A stretch of 7,291 bases of DNA from Pseudomonadota bacterium (GTDB taxonomy: Bacteria; Pseudomonadota; Alphaproteobacteria; Acetobacterales; Acetobacteraceae), in contig JAJYFW010000083.1 in the NCBI GenBank assembly GCA_021785335.1, positions 1-7,291 of the forward strand. Direction: 5' to 3'. The translations under genes were made by a program, and so were the position numbers. Numbering within the stretch: position 1 is the first letter of the stretch; every line of letters starts with the position of its first letter. Positions 6,358 to 7,291 of the stretch are shown here, piece after piece. The notes below the pieces were generated by a model. That model saw only the letters and a program-made list of their open reading frames with translations, was not told the DNA's origin and did not search any database.

Positions 6358-7291
6358 CCGGCGACGAGCTGGCAACGATCCTCGCCGCCGCGCCCGACGC
6401 CGGCTACCCGGCCTGGGCCCGTTTCGACGCCGCGTTCTACCGCGCCACAAACCCCACCGTCGGTATCCAGGCCGGCGAGGAGCCGGAAGCCGCCCTGCTG
6501 CGCCACTACATCCAGGTCGGCCGCTTCCAGGGCGCCTCGCCCAACGCCTGGTTCGACGAGGCCTGGTATCTCGCCCGCCACGGGGACGTCGCGGAACTCG
6601 TCGCCACCGGCCGCCCCGTGGACGGGAACGGGGGCATCGAGAGCGGCTTCGAGCACTACCTCCTGCTCGGCCACGCCTCGCTGTCGCCGCACTGGCTATT
6701 CGACGCGGCGCGCTACCGCGAGCAGGTGAGCGAGCGCGCGCTCGCCGCCGGCGGCTGCACGGATCTCTACGACCACTACCTGCGTTCCGGCGCCCGCCGC
6801 GGCGTCAGCGCCCACGCCCTGTTCGAGCCCGACTTCTACCGCGGAGCCAGCGGCGTCGCCCCCGAGGCGATGCCGGCGGAGGGCGCCTACGGCCACTACC
6901 TCACCCGGCTCTGGCGCGACGCGGAAGAGGGCTGGACCTCGCCCGATATCGACCTCGTCGCCACGCGCCGCGACGCGGCCTGCAACGACGCCATCGCCGA
7001 GGGAAGCGCGCGCGGCGCGCTGCATCACGGGCTCGCGGCCGGGGAGCTCGCCACCTTCCCGCCCGCCCTCGCCACGGGCCTGCGCAACCTCGCGGCCGAG
7101 CCCTCCCTGGGCGGCATCGACATCGTTGGCGCGCACGCGGCCGCCGGCGGCTGGTTCGTTGCCGGCTGGCTCGGCCGCGCGGGCGTGGCGCCGGACGCCG
7201 TTCTCCTCGCGCCCGGCGAACCGGTCGTGATCGCGCTGCGCATGGCGCACGGCACGCTCGCGGCCCGGGCCACGATCGGCCTGTTCCCCCG
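6354..7291 (+). CDS. Repeat-containing polysaccharide-cluster protein, 3' end cut by the window
   Basis: The reading frame starts with the ATG overlapping the galE stop (ATGA) and stays open for 312 codons to the end of the window. No stop is reached, so the full length is unknown. Residues 24-196 consist of four diverged repeats of about 40-50 residues: FDAAFY..RHYIQVGR, FDEAWY..EHYLLLGH, FDAARY..DHYLRSGA and FEPDFY..GHYL. These match the module in the glycosyltransferase at 2658-4301. After a helical-looking linker (about 197-250), residues 253-312 hold a hydrophobic segment with GGIDIVGA and GGWFVAGWLGRAG, which could be the start of a beta-rich domain. No DxD, E-x7-E or other catalytic motif appears in the visible part. 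Such repeats often precede a glycosyltransferase domain, so this may be the N-terminus of a large transferase. That is inference. Confidence 0.8.
   Translation, partial: MTGDELATILAAAPDAGYPAWARFDAAFYRATNPTVGIQAGEEPEAALLRHYIQVGRFQGASPNAWFDEAWYLARHGDVAELVATGRPVDGNGGIESGFEHYLLLGHASLSPHWLFDAARYREQVSERALAAGGCTDLYDHYLRSGARRGVSAHALFEPDFYRGASGVAPEAMPAEGAYGHYLTRLWRDAEEGWTSPDIDLVATRRDAACNDAIAEGSARGALHHGLAAGELATFPPALATGLRNLAAEPSLGGIDIVGAHAAAGGWFVAGWLGRAGVAPDAVLLAPGEPVVIALRMAHGTLAARATIGLFP
6423..6941 (+). repeat. Four diverged FD..FY...HY..G protein repeat units
   Basis: The units begin at 6423, 6552, 6699 and 6822. Each opens with F-D/E, has an aromatic-Tyr pair four to five residues on, and has His-Tyr-Ile/Leu near its middle or end. 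The first three carry a Gly four residues after the Tyr and the first two a following Pro. DNA identity between units is low, so this is an old protein repeat rather than a recent duplication. Confidence 0.65.

Noticed and set aside
5071..6450. 459-codon open frame on the minus strand
   Set aside because: It is antisense to galE and the flanking genes, which have clear motifs. Its composition is that of a shadow frame.

Overview
This window is high-GC (about 70% by eye), densely packed bacterial DNA. The MsrP, D-cysteine desulfhydrase-like and GalE proteins, together with a repeat-bearing polysaccharide glycosyltransferase, suggest an alphaproteobacterium. A Rhodospirillales/Acetobacteraceae-type host is my best guess, but it rests on protein flavour and base composition rather than on a marker gene. 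No rRNA, tRNA, CRISPR array, insertion sequence or clear phage gene is visible.

Left part, minus strand (1-1413): msrP encodes the Tat-exported molybdenum subunit of the periplasmic methionine sulfoxide reductase. Twenty bases after it comes a small gene (23-391, GTG start) for an unrecognised 122-residue protein with two predicted membrane segments. It occupies the place where the haem partner MsrQ is often found, but it does not look like MsrQ. Its stop codon lies inside an 18-bp in-frame tandem duplication that touches the window edge.

Middle: a 199-bp gap between divergent genes (1414-1612) separates msrP from a plus-strand gene for a PLP-dependent D-cysteine desulfhydrase-family enzyme (1613-2632).

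Right part, plus strand (2658-7291): four tightly packed genes form what looks like part of a surface- or exopolysaccharide operon. They are a GT-B/GT4-like glycosyltransferase with an N-terminal repeat module and a cysteine motif, a GT-A-like glycosyltransferase with a DPD motif, a UDP-glucose 4-epimerase (galE), and the first 312 codons of a protein built from the same FD..FY...HY..G repeats. The last gene runs off the window. The junctions are an ATGA overlap, a 2-nt gap and another ATGA overlap, so translational coupling is likely. GalE would supply UDP-galactose, or a related epimerised sugar nucleotide, to the transferases. The desulfhydrase gene ends only 25 bp before this set, so co-transcription is possible, although its function looks unrelated.

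The most interesting points are the shared non-catalytic repeat in two proteins of the same operon, the Cys motif in the GT4-like enzyme, the unknown membrane protein behind msrP, and the duplicated stop region at the left edge.
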